Below, piece after piece: positions 53,382 to 62,205 of a stretch of DNA of 64,000 bases. Under the pieces are notes generated by a model. The model worked only from the letters and a program-made list of their open reading frames with translations. It was not told where the DNA came from and searched no databases. The stretch spans positions 1 through 64,000 of the forward strand of contig NZ_CAMLJP010000007.1 in assembly GCF_946480385.1 (NCBI RefSeq), in the 5' to 3' direction. Position 1 is the stretch's first letter. Every line of letters starts with the position of its first letter. This DNA comes from an uncultured Azospirillum sp. (GTDB lineage Bacteria > Pseudomonadota > Alphaproteobacteria > Azospirillales > Azospirillaceae). The translations under genes were made by a program, and so were the position numbers.

Positions 53382-54137
53382 TCAGAGGACCGTCAGCATG
53401 CTGGCGACCAGCGGGTGGCGGACGATGTCCTTCTCCGTCAGGCGGGCGACGGCGATTCCCTCCACCGCCTCCAACCGGCGGGCGATGTCGGCCAGCCCGG
53501 ACAGGTTGTCCAGCAGGTCGGTCTGGTCGGGATCCCCGGTCAGCACCATGGTGGAATGCCAGCCAAGCCGGGTCAGCAGCATCTTGATCTGGGCATAGGT
53601 GCAGTTCTGCGCCTCGTCGATCACCACGAAGGCGTTGTTCAGGGTGCGTCCGCGCATGAAGCCGACCGGGGCGATCTCGATGGTGCCGTCGGCCATCATG
53701 GTGCGCAGCCGCTTGGACCCCAGCCGGTCGGTCAGCGCGTCATAGAGCGGGCGCAGGAAGGGCGCCATCTTCTCATGCATGTCGCCGGGCAGGTAACCGA
53801 TGCTCTCCCCCGCCTCGATGGCCGGGCGGGACAGGACGATGCGGTCGACGCTGCCCGATTCCAGCGCCTCCACCGCCGAGGAGATGGCGATGTAGGTCTT
53901 GCCGGTTCCCGCCGGCCCCAGCGCCACCACCAGATTGTGCGTCTTGATGGCGTCCATCAGAAGCTTCTGGTTGGGGTTCTGCGGCTTCACCTTGCGGAGA
54001 TAGCTTTGGTCGCGGCGATCCTCGCCCCCACCGAGCGGGTCCCAGCCGAAGGCGGCGGGGGCGGTCATACCGGGGAAAAGCGGGTGGACGGTGGAGTCGT
54101 CCGCCGCGGCGATGCCTTTGCTCGAACGCTTGGCCAT
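53382..54137 (-). CDS. PhoH-family ATPase, short type
   Basis: A 251-residue cytoplasmic ATPase of the PhoH group. Walker A GPAGTGKTY (about residues 73-81), Walker B VVIDEAQN, GDPDQTDLL and an arginine near VGFMRGRTLNNAF are visible. PhoH proteins are RNA-associated ATPases linked to phosphate stress or toxin-antitoxin modules; in the absence of a PIN domain this is the simple type. ATG 54137 follows GAGGAG. A strong intrinsic terminator lies only about 45 bases upstream (54182-54206) and could control it. Confidence 0.93.
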   Translation of the reverse strand: MAKRSSKGIAAADDSTVHPLFPGMTAPAAFGWDPLGGGEDRRDQSYLRKVKPQNPNQKLLMDAIKTHNLVVALGPAGTGKTYIAISSAVEALESGSVDRIVLSRPAIEAGESIGYLPGDMHEKMAPFLRPLYDALTDRLGSKRLRTMMADGTIEIAPVGFMRGRTLNNAFVVIDEAQNCTYAQIKMLLTRLGWHSTMVLTGDPDQTDLLDNLSGLADIARRLEAVEGIAVARLTEKDIVRHPLVASMLTVL

Positions 54138-54899
54138 GTCGCATCTCCTCGAATGGTGGGGGTGCCGCCGGATTTGGGCACAAAAAAACCTCCCGCAGGG
54201 GGGAGGCTCGATCGGTCGCATGGATGCGCGGTGATGGGTGCTTCGCCGGGCACTGCGGCCGGATGGCGTGCCGGGTCCGGACATGCCGGTGCGGGCCGAC
54301 GGGGGAGGTGCTCTATGGGCAAAACAAGGTGCAAGAGAACCTCGTCGTCGTTGAAAGCCACGCAACCTGACTGTACCGGTCATAACGCGCGGCGTCAGGC
54401 AAAATTGCGGCCGACGCAAAATATTCATACCAGATGTGGTGTGGGTGCCGCAGGAAAGCCGCCAGAGCGGGCTTGGTAACCCTTTCCGCCGAGCCGGACC
54501 GGCGGCGGGATAGCCTTCCGGCGGAGGCAGCCGAAAGGCTTTGCCGCTGTCGTGCGCTTTCATTACTATGGTCGGCCACGGGGGAAATCGAAAGTCAAGT
54601 TGCAACCCTGGCCTGTCCACCGCGGTGGCTGGCTGCGATCCCAGGTCGTCGCATCGGGCGAGGGCCGGGGAGGGTGGGCGTTTGCCCGGGGCCAAGCGGC
54701 GGCGCGGCTTTCGATTGTCATCCCGGCGGACGGGGAAACTCTTGAATCCGACCGGTGTGGACGGCTAGAAGGCGCTGATTGGCTGGCTCGATGCCGGTGT
54801 TGCGCGACGGGTGTACCGGGGCGGCCCTGGGGCGGTTGCGGACGCGCGGGTGAACCGGATGCACGGCACGGGGCGGCAGGAACGAACGGGAAGGCTACG
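54138..54899. other. 762-base region between phoH-type gene and minC
   Basis: No convincing gene in either direction. It holds the leftward terminator at 54182-54206, a more A/T-rich patch around 54350-54440 (AAAATTGCGG, AAAATATTCATACC) and the minC promoter region. Several frames stay open by GC bias only; none has a good ribosome site plus a recognisable product. Confidence 0.5.
54182..54206 (-). terminator. Intrinsic terminator in the phoH-type gene leader
   Basis: The leftward strand reads CCTCCC, a 6-base loop, GGGAGG and then seven T. The hairpin ends 44 bases upstream of the PhoH-family start codon, with no leftward gene before it, so it may cause premature termination (attenuation) or end a short leader RNA. 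Confidence 0.6.
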
Positions 54900-55679
54900 G
54901 TGAGCAGCGCCAGTCAGGTCGCCGAACGGGATGCGCCGTTCCAGTTGCGTGGCAACTCCTTCACCATGATGGTGCTGAAGGTTTTCGCCCCGACATCGCC
55001 GGATTTCTTCACCCAGCTGAACGTCAAGGTGCGGCAGGCACCCAACTTCTTCCGGAACGCGCCGGTCGTGCTGGATTTCGACGACCTGCCCGAGAGCATC
55101 GTCTTCGATCTGGGCGCCTTCGTGTCGCAGGTGCAGGCGCTGCAACTGCTGCCGGTCGGCTTCCAGGGCGGGCCGCAGCCGGTGCGCGAGGCGGCGATGA
55201 CGGTCGGGCTGACGCCGATGCCGTCGGGCCGCGCCGCCAAGCTGGAAGAGGTGGTGAAGGCCCCCGACCCGCGGCAGCAGGACCAGCAACAGCAGGGGCA
55301 GGCCCCGATCCCGGCGCCGCAGGTGCTGATCGAGGTCGTCCATCGCCCGACCGTGGTGGTGACCGAGCCGGTGCGCTCCGGCATGCGGGTCTATGCCGAG
55401 AAGACCGACCTGATCGTCACCAGCTCCGTTTCGCCTGGAGCGGAGTTGCTGGCCGACGGAAACATCCATGTCTACGGCGCGCTGCGCGGCCGGGCGCTGG
55501 CCGGATTCTCCGGCGACAGCAACGCCCGCATCTTCTGCCACAGCCTGGAGGCGGAGGTGCTATCGGTCGCAGGCAATTATCGTGTCAGCGAAGACATCGG
55601 CAGTGACTTTTACAAGAAAGCCGTGCAGGTTTTCCTGCGCGACGGCGTCCTCAGCATGGACCTGCTGAAGACCGCCTGA
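54900..55679 (+). CDS. minC: Septum-site-determining protein MinC
   Basis: A 259-residue inhibitor of FtsZ assembly. The N-terminal domain (FQLRGNSFTMMVLKVF, about residues 13-100) binds FtsZ; a Gln/Pro-rich linker (QQDQQQQGQAPIPAP) follows; the C-terminal beta-helix domain (SGMRVYAEKTDLIVTSSVSP, GNIHVYGALRGRALAGFSGD) binds MinD and dimerises. The GTG at 54900 follows GGGAAGG at 7 bases. First gene of minCDE. Confidence 0.94.
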   Translation: MSSASQVAERDAPFQLRGNSFTMMVLKVFAPTSPDFFTQLNVKVRQAPNFFRNAPVVLDFDDLPESIVFDLGAFVSQVQALQLLPVGFQGGPQPVREAAMTVGLTPMPSGRAAKLEEVVKAPDPRQQDQQQQGQAPIPAPQVLIEVVHRPTVVVTEPVRSGMRVYAEKTDLIVTSSVSPGAELLADGNIHVYGALRGRALAGFSGDSNARIFCHSLEAEVLSVAGNYRVSEDIGSDFYKKAVQVFLRDGVLSMDLLKTA

Positions 55680-55773
55680 AAGCTGAAGCGACGGAATCTT
55701 GTCCGGAGGCTGAAATCTTCGGACAGTGTTTGGTATCGGTGACGGCAACTTTGGGATTATGGGAGAGGCTCCG

Positions 55774-56589
55774 TTGAGCAAGATCATCGTCATGACCTCC
55801 GGCAAGGGCGGTGTCGGCAAGACGACCTCGTCCGCGGCCTTTGCGACCGGGCTGGCGCTTCGCGGCTTCAAGACGGTCGTCATCGATTTCGACGTTGGCC
55901 TGCGCAACCTTGATCTGGTGATGGGCTGCGAGCGCCGTGTGGTCTTCGACTTCATCAACGTCATCAACGGCGAAGCGAAGCTGAACCAGGCGCTGATCAA
56001 GGACAAGCGGATCGAGAACCTGTACATCCTCCCGACCTCGCAGACGCGCGACAAGGACGCGCTAACCCGCGAGGGGGTGGAGAAGGTCCTGAACGAGCTG
56101 TCGAAGGAATTCGACTACATCCTGTGCGACAGCCCGGCCGGTATCGAGCGCGGCGCCCTGATGTCGCTCTATTTCGCCGACCATGCGATCATCGTCACCA
56201 ACCCGGAAGTCTCGTCGGTGCGCGACAGCGACCGCATCCTGGGCGTGCTGAACTCGCGCTCCCGCCGCGCGGAGCAGGGTCTGGAGCCGGTGACGCAGCA
56301 GCTGCTGCTGACCCGCTACGACCCGGAGCGCGTCGAGAAGGGCGAGATGCTGAAGGTCGACGACGTGCTGGAGATCCTGGCGATCCCGCTGCTTGGCGTC
56401 ATTCCGGAAAGCCAGGCGGTGCTGCGCGCCTCCAACGTCGGCATGCCGGTGATCCTGGACGAGGTCTCCAACGCCGGGCTCGCCTATTCGGACGCGGTCG
56501 GCCGCTTCCTGGGCGAGGACATCGAGCATCGCTTCGTCACCCCCCAGAAGAAGGGCCTGTTCAGCCGGCTCCTGCGGAGGAGCGCATGA
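55774..56589 (+). CDS. minD: Septum-site-determining ATPase MinD
   Basis: A 271-residue P-loop ATPase that recruits MinC to the membrane. The deviant Walker A is KGGVGKTT (residues 11-18), with the Walker-like VIDFDVGLRNLDLVMG block and a C-terminal amphipathic targeting helix (GLFSRLLRR). A TTG at 55774 is preferred: it gives the canonical MSKIIVMTSGKGG start and has GGGAGAGG at 5 bases. The in-frame ATG at 55759 adds only five residues. Its stop overlaps minE by 4 bases (ATGA). Confidence 0.96.
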   Translation: MSKIIVMTSGKGGVGKTTSSAAFATGLALRGFKTVVIDFDVGLRNLDLVMGCERRVVFDFINVINGEAKLNQALIKDKRIENLYILPTSQTRDKDALTREGVEKVLNELSKEFDYILCDSPAGIERGALMSLYFADHAIIVTNPEVSSVRDSDRILGVLNSRSRRAEQGLEPVTQQLLLTRYDPERVEKGEMLKVDDVLEILAIPLLGVIPESQAVLRASNVGMPVILDEVSNAGLAYSDAVGRFLGEDIEHRFVTPQKKGLFSRLLRRSA

Positions 56590-56945
56590 GCATCTTCAAC
56601 TTCTTCCGTGCGGCCCCCCGCGCGTCGGCCGTTCAGGCCAAGGAGCGTCTGCAGATCGTCATGGCGCACGAGCGCGCCGGGCGCAGCGGACCCGACTATC
56701 TGCCGATGCTCCAGCAGGAACTGCTGGCGGTGATCGCCAAATACGTCAACATCGACGAGAACAAGGTCGAGGTGAAGCTCGACCGTGGCGGCGACTGCTC
56801 GACGCTGGAGGTCAACATCGAGTTGCCGGCCCGTGAGCAGGCCAAGGCCGCCGCGGCGGCCAAGGCGGCGGAAAAGCCGGCCGGCAACGACGATGCCGCG
56901 GCCAAGCGTGCGGCCGGCAACTCCGGCGCGAAGAAGCGTATCTGA
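56586..56945 (+). CDS. minE: Cell-division topological specificity factor MinE
   Basis: A 119-residue regulator that stimulates MinD ATPase and drives pole-to-pole oscillation. The N-terminal membrane-binding segment MSIFNFFR and the contact helix AKERLQIVMAHERAG are typical; the topological domain follows (LPMLQQELLAVIAKYVNIDENKVEVKLDR). The C-terminal 35 residues are an Ala/Lys-rich extension (AKAAAAAKAAEKPAG) longer than in E. coli (88 residues). It is translationally coupled to minD and followed by a strong hairpin. Confidence 0.95.
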   Translation: MSIFNFFRAAPRASAVQAKERLQIVMAHERAGRSGPDYLPMLQQELLAVIAKYVNIDENKVEVKLDRGGDCSTLEVNIELPAREQAKAAAAAKAAEKPAGNDDAAAKRAAGNSGAKKRI

Positions 56946-56980
56946 CCGAACCGGCGTTTATCCCCCTCGAAATCTTCCTG

Positions 56981-57020
56981 GCAAAATCCCTCCGGCGTCA
57001 CCGCGCCGGGGGGATTTTGC
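56981..57020 (+). terminator. Terminator of the minCDE operon
   Basis: A 17-bp stem with one mismatch (56981-56997 with 57004-57020; GCAAAATCCCTCCGGCG / CGCCGGGGGGATTTTGC) and a 6-base loop. The arm ends in TTTT. It lies 35 bases after the minE stop. Confidence 0.8.
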
Positions 57021-57213
57021 TTTCCGGGGAGACGATGGTGCGGCGTGGAGTCGCGATGCAGCATCGGGCATAGGCCGTCCCTGATCCTCCGTCCGGGTTT
57101 ACGGCCGGGCGGGGACGGGGTATCAACAGGGATACACCGCTCGAAAGCCCAATGGCTCCAAAGGCCTGTTGCGGGCGGCGGGGGTGGACCGACCACGGGA
57201 CAAGAGGGTGCAT

Positions 57214-58599
57214 ATGTTCCTCGATTGCTCGTCGCTTCTCGCCGAGAACCCGCCGCGGCCGTCGAACGGGATTGCGGTCACGGACATCGACGGCGACGGC
57301 GCCTTCGAGCTGGTCGTGGCCGGCTACCGCACCGCCAACCTCGTCCTGAAATGGACCGACGGCCGTCTGGTCGACGTCGCCACCCCGCTGATCGCCGATC
57401 CCTCCAGTCCCGCCATGGGGCTGGCCGCCGCCGACATCGACGGCGACGGGCGGGAGGAGCTTTACGTCGTCAATTGCGACCGCGCCACCGGTGCCAAGGA
57501 CATGGCCGACCGGCTGTTCGCCTGTTTCGGCAAGCATTGGCTCGACCTTTTCGCCCAGGCGGAGAATGCCGGGGCGGCCAACCACACCGCTGCCGGCGCG
57601 GTGGCGGCGCTCGACCGCTGGGGTCATGGCCGCTACGGCTTTCTGGTGGCGACCGACGGCGGGCCGCTGCGCCTCTATGAACTGACCCGGCGCGGCCGGT
57701 TGGAGGATGGGGCGGAGGAGGCCGGCCTCGACTCCATCGGAGCGGCACGCGGCGTCGTCACGCTGCCCATCGTCTCCGACCATATGGACGTTGTGACGGT
57801 CAACGACGGCGGCCCCAACCAGCTGTTCCGCAATCTGGGCGACGGCAATTTCGAGGAGATCGCCGAAGAGCGCGGCATCGCCGATTCTCGCCCGTCCGGA
57901 CGCGCGGTCGCGGCGCTGGACGTCGACGGCGACGGGTTGTTCGATCTGGTGGTCGGCACCTGGGATGGTGCGCAGCGCCTGTTCCACCAGCGCATGGGCG
58001 GTGCTTTCATCGAATCGGCCGGCGCCGATCTGTCGATGCCCGGCCGCATTTTCACCGTCGTCGCCGCCGATTTCGACAATGACGGCTACGAGGAGTTGTT
58101 CTTCCACGCCCATGGCGAGCCCAACCGCCTGTTCGGCTGGCGCAATGACCAGTGGCAGGAGCTGGAGTTGGGCGACGCGGCCGAACCCAAGGGCCTGGGC
58201 ACCGGCGCAGTCGCGGCCGACATTGACGGTGACGGCCGGCTGGAACTTGTGCTGGCGCACGGCACCGCCCACGATGGACCGGATGCCGTGGCGCAGCCGC
58301 TGTCCATCTACCGTCCGGCCGCCTCGCACAATGGATGGCTGCGCGTGCAGCCGCTGACCCCTTACGGCGCACCGGCCCGCGGTGCCGTCGTCAGCCTGAC
58401 CGCGGGCGGGCGCCGGCAGCGCCGGGTCGTCAGCGCCGGCTCCGGCTATCTCTGCCAGGGCGAGCCGGTGGCGCATTTCGGTCTGGGCACGCTGCATGAG
58501 GTGGAGCAGGTCGAGGTGCGCTGGCCCGATGGCACTGTGGTCACCGTGGACAACCCGCCGGCTGGCCGGCTGCTGACCATTCCCTATCCGCCTGAGTAG
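57214..58599 (+). CDS. FG-GAP/VCBS repeat protein with ASPIC/UnbV C-terminus
   Basis: A 461-residue protein with five calcium-binding DxDxDG loops (DIDGDGAFE, DIDGDGREE, DVDGDGLFD, DFDNDGYEE, DIDGDGRLE) in FG-GAP-type beta-propeller repeats, followed by an ASPIC/UnbV module (RVVSAGSGYLCQGEPVAHFG, VEVRWPDGTVVTV). Related proteins (CRTAC1-like) are usually exported, but I see no N-terminal signal after ATG 57214, so the site of action is uncertain. ATG 57214 follows GAGGG at 6 bases. It stands alone downstream of minCDE. Confidence 0.83.
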   Translation: MFLDCSSLLAENPPRPSNGIAVTDIDGDGAFELVVAGYRTANLVLKWTDGRLVDVATPLIADPSSPAMGLAAADIDGDGREELYVVNCDRATGAKDMADRLFACFGKHWLDLFAQAENAGAANHTAAGAVAALDRWGHGRYGFLVATDGGPLRLYELTRRGRLEDGAEEAGLDSIGAARGVVTLPIVSDHMDVVTVNDGGPNQLFRNLGDGNFEEIAEERGIADSRPSGRAVAALDVDGDGLFDLVVGTWDGAQRLFHQRMGGAFIESAGADLSMPGRIFTVVAADFDNDGYEELFFHAHGEPNRLFGWRNDQWQELELGDAAEPKGLGTGAVAADIDGDGRLELVLAHGTAHDGPDAVAQPLSIYRPAASHNGWLRVQPLTPYGAPARGAVVSLTAGGRRQRRVVSAGSGYLCQGEPVAHFGLGTLHEVEQVEVRWPDGTVVTVDNPPAGRLLTIPYPPE

Positions 58600-58845
58600 A
58601 GGAATTTCACCCGACCGGATGATGGTCACCCAAATATTTCGGCATCGCAATGGGTAGGGCCTTTCCTGACAGCTTCCGTCACATTAAAGTGCATTTCGTT
58701 GCGGCGCCCGCGGTGCGGGGCATCGCGCGGCATGCCGATCCGGAAATAATCCGTTCCTGCCGCCCGATTCTCGCCGCGATGGAGCGCAGGTAGGCAGGAC
58801 CGCACGGGTCTGGGCGGGTCTGGGAAGCGGGAGACCGGAAGGCAC

Positions 58846-59370
58846 ATGGCACGACGCGACGTCCCCCTGACGGGGGTGGAACGCTTCTTCGACCCGGATG
58901 AAGTCATCGTTTCCAAGACCGATCTGAAGGGGCGGATCACCTACGCGAATCGGGTGTTCCAGCGGGTCGCCGGCTATGAGGAGGCCGACCTGATGGGCGC
59001 TCCCCATTCCATCGTCCGCCATCCCGACATGCCGCGCTGCGTCTTCAAGCTGCTGTGGGACACGCTGGCGGCGGGGAAGGAGATCTTCGCCTACGTGGTC
59101 AACCGCGCCCGCAACGGCGACCATTACTGGGTCTTCGCCCATGTCACGCCCAGCTTCGACGCCGAAGGGCGGGTCATCGGCTATCACTCCTCCCGCCGCG
59201 TGCCGGAGCGGTCGGCGCTGGACAAGGTGATCCCGCTCTACCGCCAGCTTCTGGACATCGAGAACAGCCATGCCGACCGCAAGAAGGGGATGGAGGCGGG
59301 CTTCGCTGCCGTCCTCGCCCTGCTGGCGGAGAAGGGGATCGGGTATGACGAATTCGTCTTCTCCCTCTAA
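58846..59370 (+). CDS. PAS-domain protein, Aer-like sensor half
   Basis: A 174-residue soluble protein with one PAS domain very like that of the aerotaxis receptor Aer (FAD-binding): [60 protein letters not shown]. About 50 helical residues follow ([18 protein letters not shown]). No membrane helix. The MCP gene starts inside its 3' end (26-base overlap), so both halves of a split Aer system are co-translated. It would sense redox or O2 and pass the signal to the next protein. Confidence 0.92.
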   Translation: MARRDVPLTGVERFFDPDEVIVSKTDLKGRITYANRVFQRVAGYEEADLMGAPHSIVRHPDMPRCVFKLLWDTLAAGKEIFAYVVNRARNGDHYWVFAHVTPSFDAEGRVIGYHSSRRVPERSALDKVIPLYRQLLDIENSHADRKKGMEAGFAAVLALLAEKGIGYDEFVFSL

Positions 59371-60688
59371 GTCGTCGTTCCCCAGGGCGTCCTCGCTGAC
59401 GCGGGCCGGTGGCTTGGCTGTGTTGGGCGGGGTGGCGCTGGCAGCATTGCTGGCGGTCGACCTGCTGGGCATGGGCGGGATCGCCCTGCGCGCCGGGCTG
59501 GCCGTGGCCGGGCTGGCGGCGTTGGGCGGGGCACTGCTGTTCCTGCGCCGCGCCTGTGTGGTGGTGGATCAGCTGACCCAGGTGAACCGCGCCGTCGCCG
59601 CCGGTAATTTCGAGGCGCGGGTGATCGGCATCCGCGAGGGCGGGGGGCTGGGCGAACTGATGCACGTCACCAACGACGCCATCGACCGCACCGATGCCTT
59701 CGTGCGCGAGGCCACCGCCTCCATGCATGCGGTGTCGGAGCACAAATATTTCCGCCGGATCGTTTTGCGCGGCATGCAGGGCGGCTTCCTGCACGCCAGC
59801 CGCACCATCAATGCGGCGACGGAAAGCATGTCGCAGAAGGTGGCGGGCTTCGCCGGCGTGACCCAGCGCTTCGAAGGCGAGATCCAGAGCGTGTGCAGCG
59901 AGGTGGCAGACACCGCCCACCAGCTGGAGGTCTCCGCCCGGACCATGGAGACGGACGCGACACAGGCCACCGGCAAGGCGTCGTCGGTTGCGGCGTCGGC
60001 CGCCCAGACCGGCAGCAATGTCGGCAGCGTCGCCGCCGCGACGGAGGAACTGTCCGCCTCGATCGCCGAGATCGCGCGCCAGATCGGCGAGGTCGCCCAG
60101 GTCGCGGAAAGCGCGGCGGGCGAGGCCGAGCGTTCCAACGCGCTGGTCGGCAACCTGTCCGGCGCGGCGCGGACGGTGGGCGACGTCATCACCCTCATCA
60201 ACGACATCGCCAGCCAGACCAACCTTCTGGCGCTGAACGCCACCATCGAGGCGGCCCGCGCCGGCGAGGCCGGGAAAGGCTTCGCCGTCGTGGCGCAGGA
60301 GGTGAAGCGGCTGGCCGATCAGACCGCCAAGGCCACGGGCGACATCGCCGCCCAGATCGCCGGCATCCAGTCCTCCACCGACGAGGCGGTGGGCGCCATC
60401 GTCGGCATCGGCCGCACCATCCAGTCGATCAACCAGATCGCCGCCGGCATCAGCGCCGGGATCGAGCAGCAGGGCTCCGCCGTGCGCGAGATCGTCGTCA
60501 ACATGGAACAGGCCGCCGCCGGCACCCGTGCGGTGTCCGACGACATCCGCGAGGTCACCGACGCCGCCGGCCGCACCAGCGGCACCGCGCACGAGGTGTT
60601 CGCCGCCTCCGAACGCATGGCCGCCGAGGCCGACCGTCTGACCCGCGAGGTCCAGCGTTTCCTGGACGAAATGCACCGCGTGGCCTGA
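59345..60688 (+). CDS. Methyl-accepting chemotaxis protein, partner of the Aer-like PAS protein
   Basis: A 447-residue receptor with no ligand-binding domain. Two closely spaced membrane helices (about residues 20-40 and 43-65) form a hairpin, then HAMP-like and a long MA signalling domain with [19 protein letters not shown] and [15 protein letters not shown]. In E. coli Aer the PAS and this architecture are one chain; here they are two overlapping genes. ATG 59345 (MTNSSSPSK) overlaps the PAS gene end. The PAS protein presumably docks on the cytoplasmic HAMP-proximal part. Confidence 0.93.
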   Translation: MTNSSSPSKSSFPRASSLTRAGGLAVLGGVALAALLAVDLLGMGGIALRAGLAVAGLAALGGALLFLRRACVVVDQLTQVNRAVAAGNFEARVIGIREGGGLGELMHVTNDAIDRTDAFVREATASMHAVSEHKYFRRIVLRGMQGGFLHASRTINAATESMSQKVAGFAGVTQRFEGEIQSVCSEVADTAHQLEVSARTMETDATQATGKASSVAASAAQTGSNVGSVAAATEELSASIAEIARQIGEVAQVAESAAGEAERSNALVGNLSGAARTVGDVITLINDIASQTNLLALNATIEAARAGEAGKGFAVVAQEVKRLADQTAKATGDIAAQIAGIQSSTDEAVGAIVGIGRTIQSINQIAAGISAGIEQQGSAVREIVVNMEQAAAGTRAVSDDIREVTDAAGRTSGTAHEVFAASERMAAEADRLTREVQRFLDEMHRVA

Positions 60689-61079
60689 CGGCTTTTCGGT
60701 GGTGCATTTCCTGCGGGGCAGTGACGTGCTCCGCATCAACTGCCCGGCGAATGTGCACAGCATGTGCATGGGATTTTGCAATGCGGAATTGATCTGGCGC
60801 GTTGCTCCTCAGATAAGAATTTTTGTTGCGAATTTGCGAAGAATTCGTGTTACGTGTCGGCAACATGGATGCCGCGCCCATGGCAAGTTCGCAACCTGTT
60901 GAGCAACCCGACGCCAGCATGCCTGCTGTTTCAGCAGCTTAACCGTACAACTCCCCCGAAATGCCGGATGGCGTCATGTCATCTGCGGCCGAGCGCCGCG
61001 GAAACCGGGAGAGCGGGCCGTACACGGGGCGCCGGTGACCGTTGGCACGGCTTTTGATTTGGAGGATGCAGGGACGGTC
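60689..61079. other. 391-base intergenic region before the soluble MCP gene
   Basis: Base composition is clearly lower in GC at 60770-60860 (AAGAATTTTTGTTGCG, CGAAGAATTCGTGTTACG). It holds the sigma-54-like promoter at 61042-61059. No further gene with support. Confidence 0.5.
61042..61059 (+). promoter_or_regulatory. Sigma-54-like promoter of the soluble MCP gene
   Basis: TTGGCACGGCTTTTGATT: perfect -24 element (TGGCACG), four bases, and TTGA at -12 with 10-base spacing between GG and GA. It agrees in 15 of 18 positions with the flagellin site at 26.28 kb. The expected start is about 11 bases after the -12 region, which would favour the ATG at 61101 over that at 61080. Confidence 0.6.
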
Positions 61080-62126
61080 ATGACGGGGGACAAGACGATG
61101 AGCATGGCGGGCACCGATCTTTTCGAGCTGTCGCGGGGCGTGCTGGATGTTGCGTCGAAGAAGGTGTCCTTGATCGAGGACATCACCCGGCGCACCAAGA
61201 TGTTGGCCATGAACGCCCTGATCGAGGCGGCGCGGGCCGGCGACGCCGGACGCGGCTTTGCCGTCGTCGCCAACGAGGTGTCGGAGATCTCGACCCAGGT
61301 CAACAGCATCACCAAGGAACTGCGGTCGGAGATCGTCGCCCGCGTCGACCATCTGACCACCACCGGCAGCGCCATGGTGCAGGAGATGCACGGCAAGCGG
61401 CTGGCCGACCTGTCGCTCAACATGATCGAGATCATCGACCGCAACCTGTATGAGCGGTCCTGCGACGTGCGCTGGTGGGCGACCGACAGCGCGGTGGTCG
61501 ATTGCGCCGCCGACCCGACGGAGGAGGCGCGCCGCCATGCCTCGCGCCGGCTGGGCGTGATCCTGGAATCCTACACCGTCTATCTCGACCTCTGGATCGC
61601 CGACCGCAACGGTACCGTCATTGCCAACGGCCGGCCGGACCGCTATCCCGGTGCGCGCGGCACCAACGTGTCGGACGAACCGTGGTTCCGGCAGGCGCTG
61701 GCCACCCGCAACGGCGGCGAGTTCACCGTCGGCGACGTCGCCCGCAACCGCAGCCTGGACGACCGCGTCGTCGCCACCTATGCCACCGCAATCCGCCGTG
61801 AGGGCGAGGCGGACGGCGACTCCATCGGCGTGCTCGGCATCTTCTTCGACTGGGAGCCCCAGGCCGCCGCGGTGGTCGAGGGCGTGCGGCTGGAAGCCGG
61901 GGAGCGGGAAAAGTCGCGCTGCCTGCTGCTCGACGCCCGCCACCGGGTGATCGCTTCGTCCGACGGCCGCGGCCTGCTGACCGAGACGGTGCCGCTGCGC
62001 CGCAGCGCCTCCACCATGGGCCACTACATCGACGACAAGAACCGCATCGTCGGCTACGCCCTGACCCCTGGCTACGAGACCTACAAGGGGCTCGGCTGGT
62101 ACGGCGTCATCATTCAGGACCGGTGA
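61080..62126 (+). CDS. Soluble MCP-signalling-fragment plus Cache-type sensor protein
   Basis: A 348-residue protein without membrane helices or signal. The N-terminal part (about residues 20-95) is a short MA-type coiled coil with the receptor tip sequence LAMNALIEAARAGDAGRGFAVVANEV. The C-terminal part (about 110-345) is PDC/Cache-like: AWFR-type DEPWFRQALATRNGGEFTVGDV, followed by GVLGIFFDWEPQAAAVVEG. So the sensor lies after the signalling tip and in the cytoplasm, unlike membrane receptors. The ATG may be 61080 or 61101 (MSMAGTDLF). Preceded by a sigma-54-like site. Confidence 0.85.
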   Translation: MTGDKTMSMAGTDLFELSRGVLDVASKKVSLIEDITRRTKMLAMNALIEAARAGDAGRGFAVVANEVSEISTQVNSITKELRSEIVARVDHLTTTGSAMVQEMHGKRLADLSLNMIEIIDRNLYERSCDVRWWATDSAVVDCAADPTEEARRHASRRLGVILESYTVYLDLWIADRNGTVIANGRPDRYPGARGTNVSDEPWFRQALATRNGGEFTVGDVARNRSLDDRVVATYATAIRREGEADGDSIGVLGIFFDWEPQAAAVVEGVRLEAGEREKSRCLLLDARHRVIASSDGRGLLTETVPLRRSASTMGHYIDDKNRIVGYALTPGYETYKGLGWYGVIIQDR

Positions 62127-62152
62127 CTCTGCCGTCTTGACTGTCGCCTTCG

Positions 62153-62187
62153 GGAACGGGGCCGGGATACACTCCCGGCCCTGTTCC
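62153..62187 (+). terminator. Hairpin between soluble MCP and epimerase genes
   Basis: A 15-bp stem (62153-62167 with 62173-62187), perfect apart from one G-U pair, with a 5-base loop, followed by GTTTC. Weak T run, but the stem is very stable and sits 26 bases after the MCP stop. Confidence 0.6.
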
Positions 62188-62205
62188 GTTTCGGGGTTCG
62201 CGATC

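Noticed and set aside
54313..54579. 88-codon minus-strand frame before the PhoH-type gene
   Set aside because: No ribosome site, composition like random GC-rich DNA, and it lies in an intergenic region with A/T-rich parts.
58846..60688. Frameshift splitting one Aer gene
   Set aside because: Both halves have sound starts and the frames overlap by 26 bases with full-length domains, so a natural split is more likely; kept as a finding to check.
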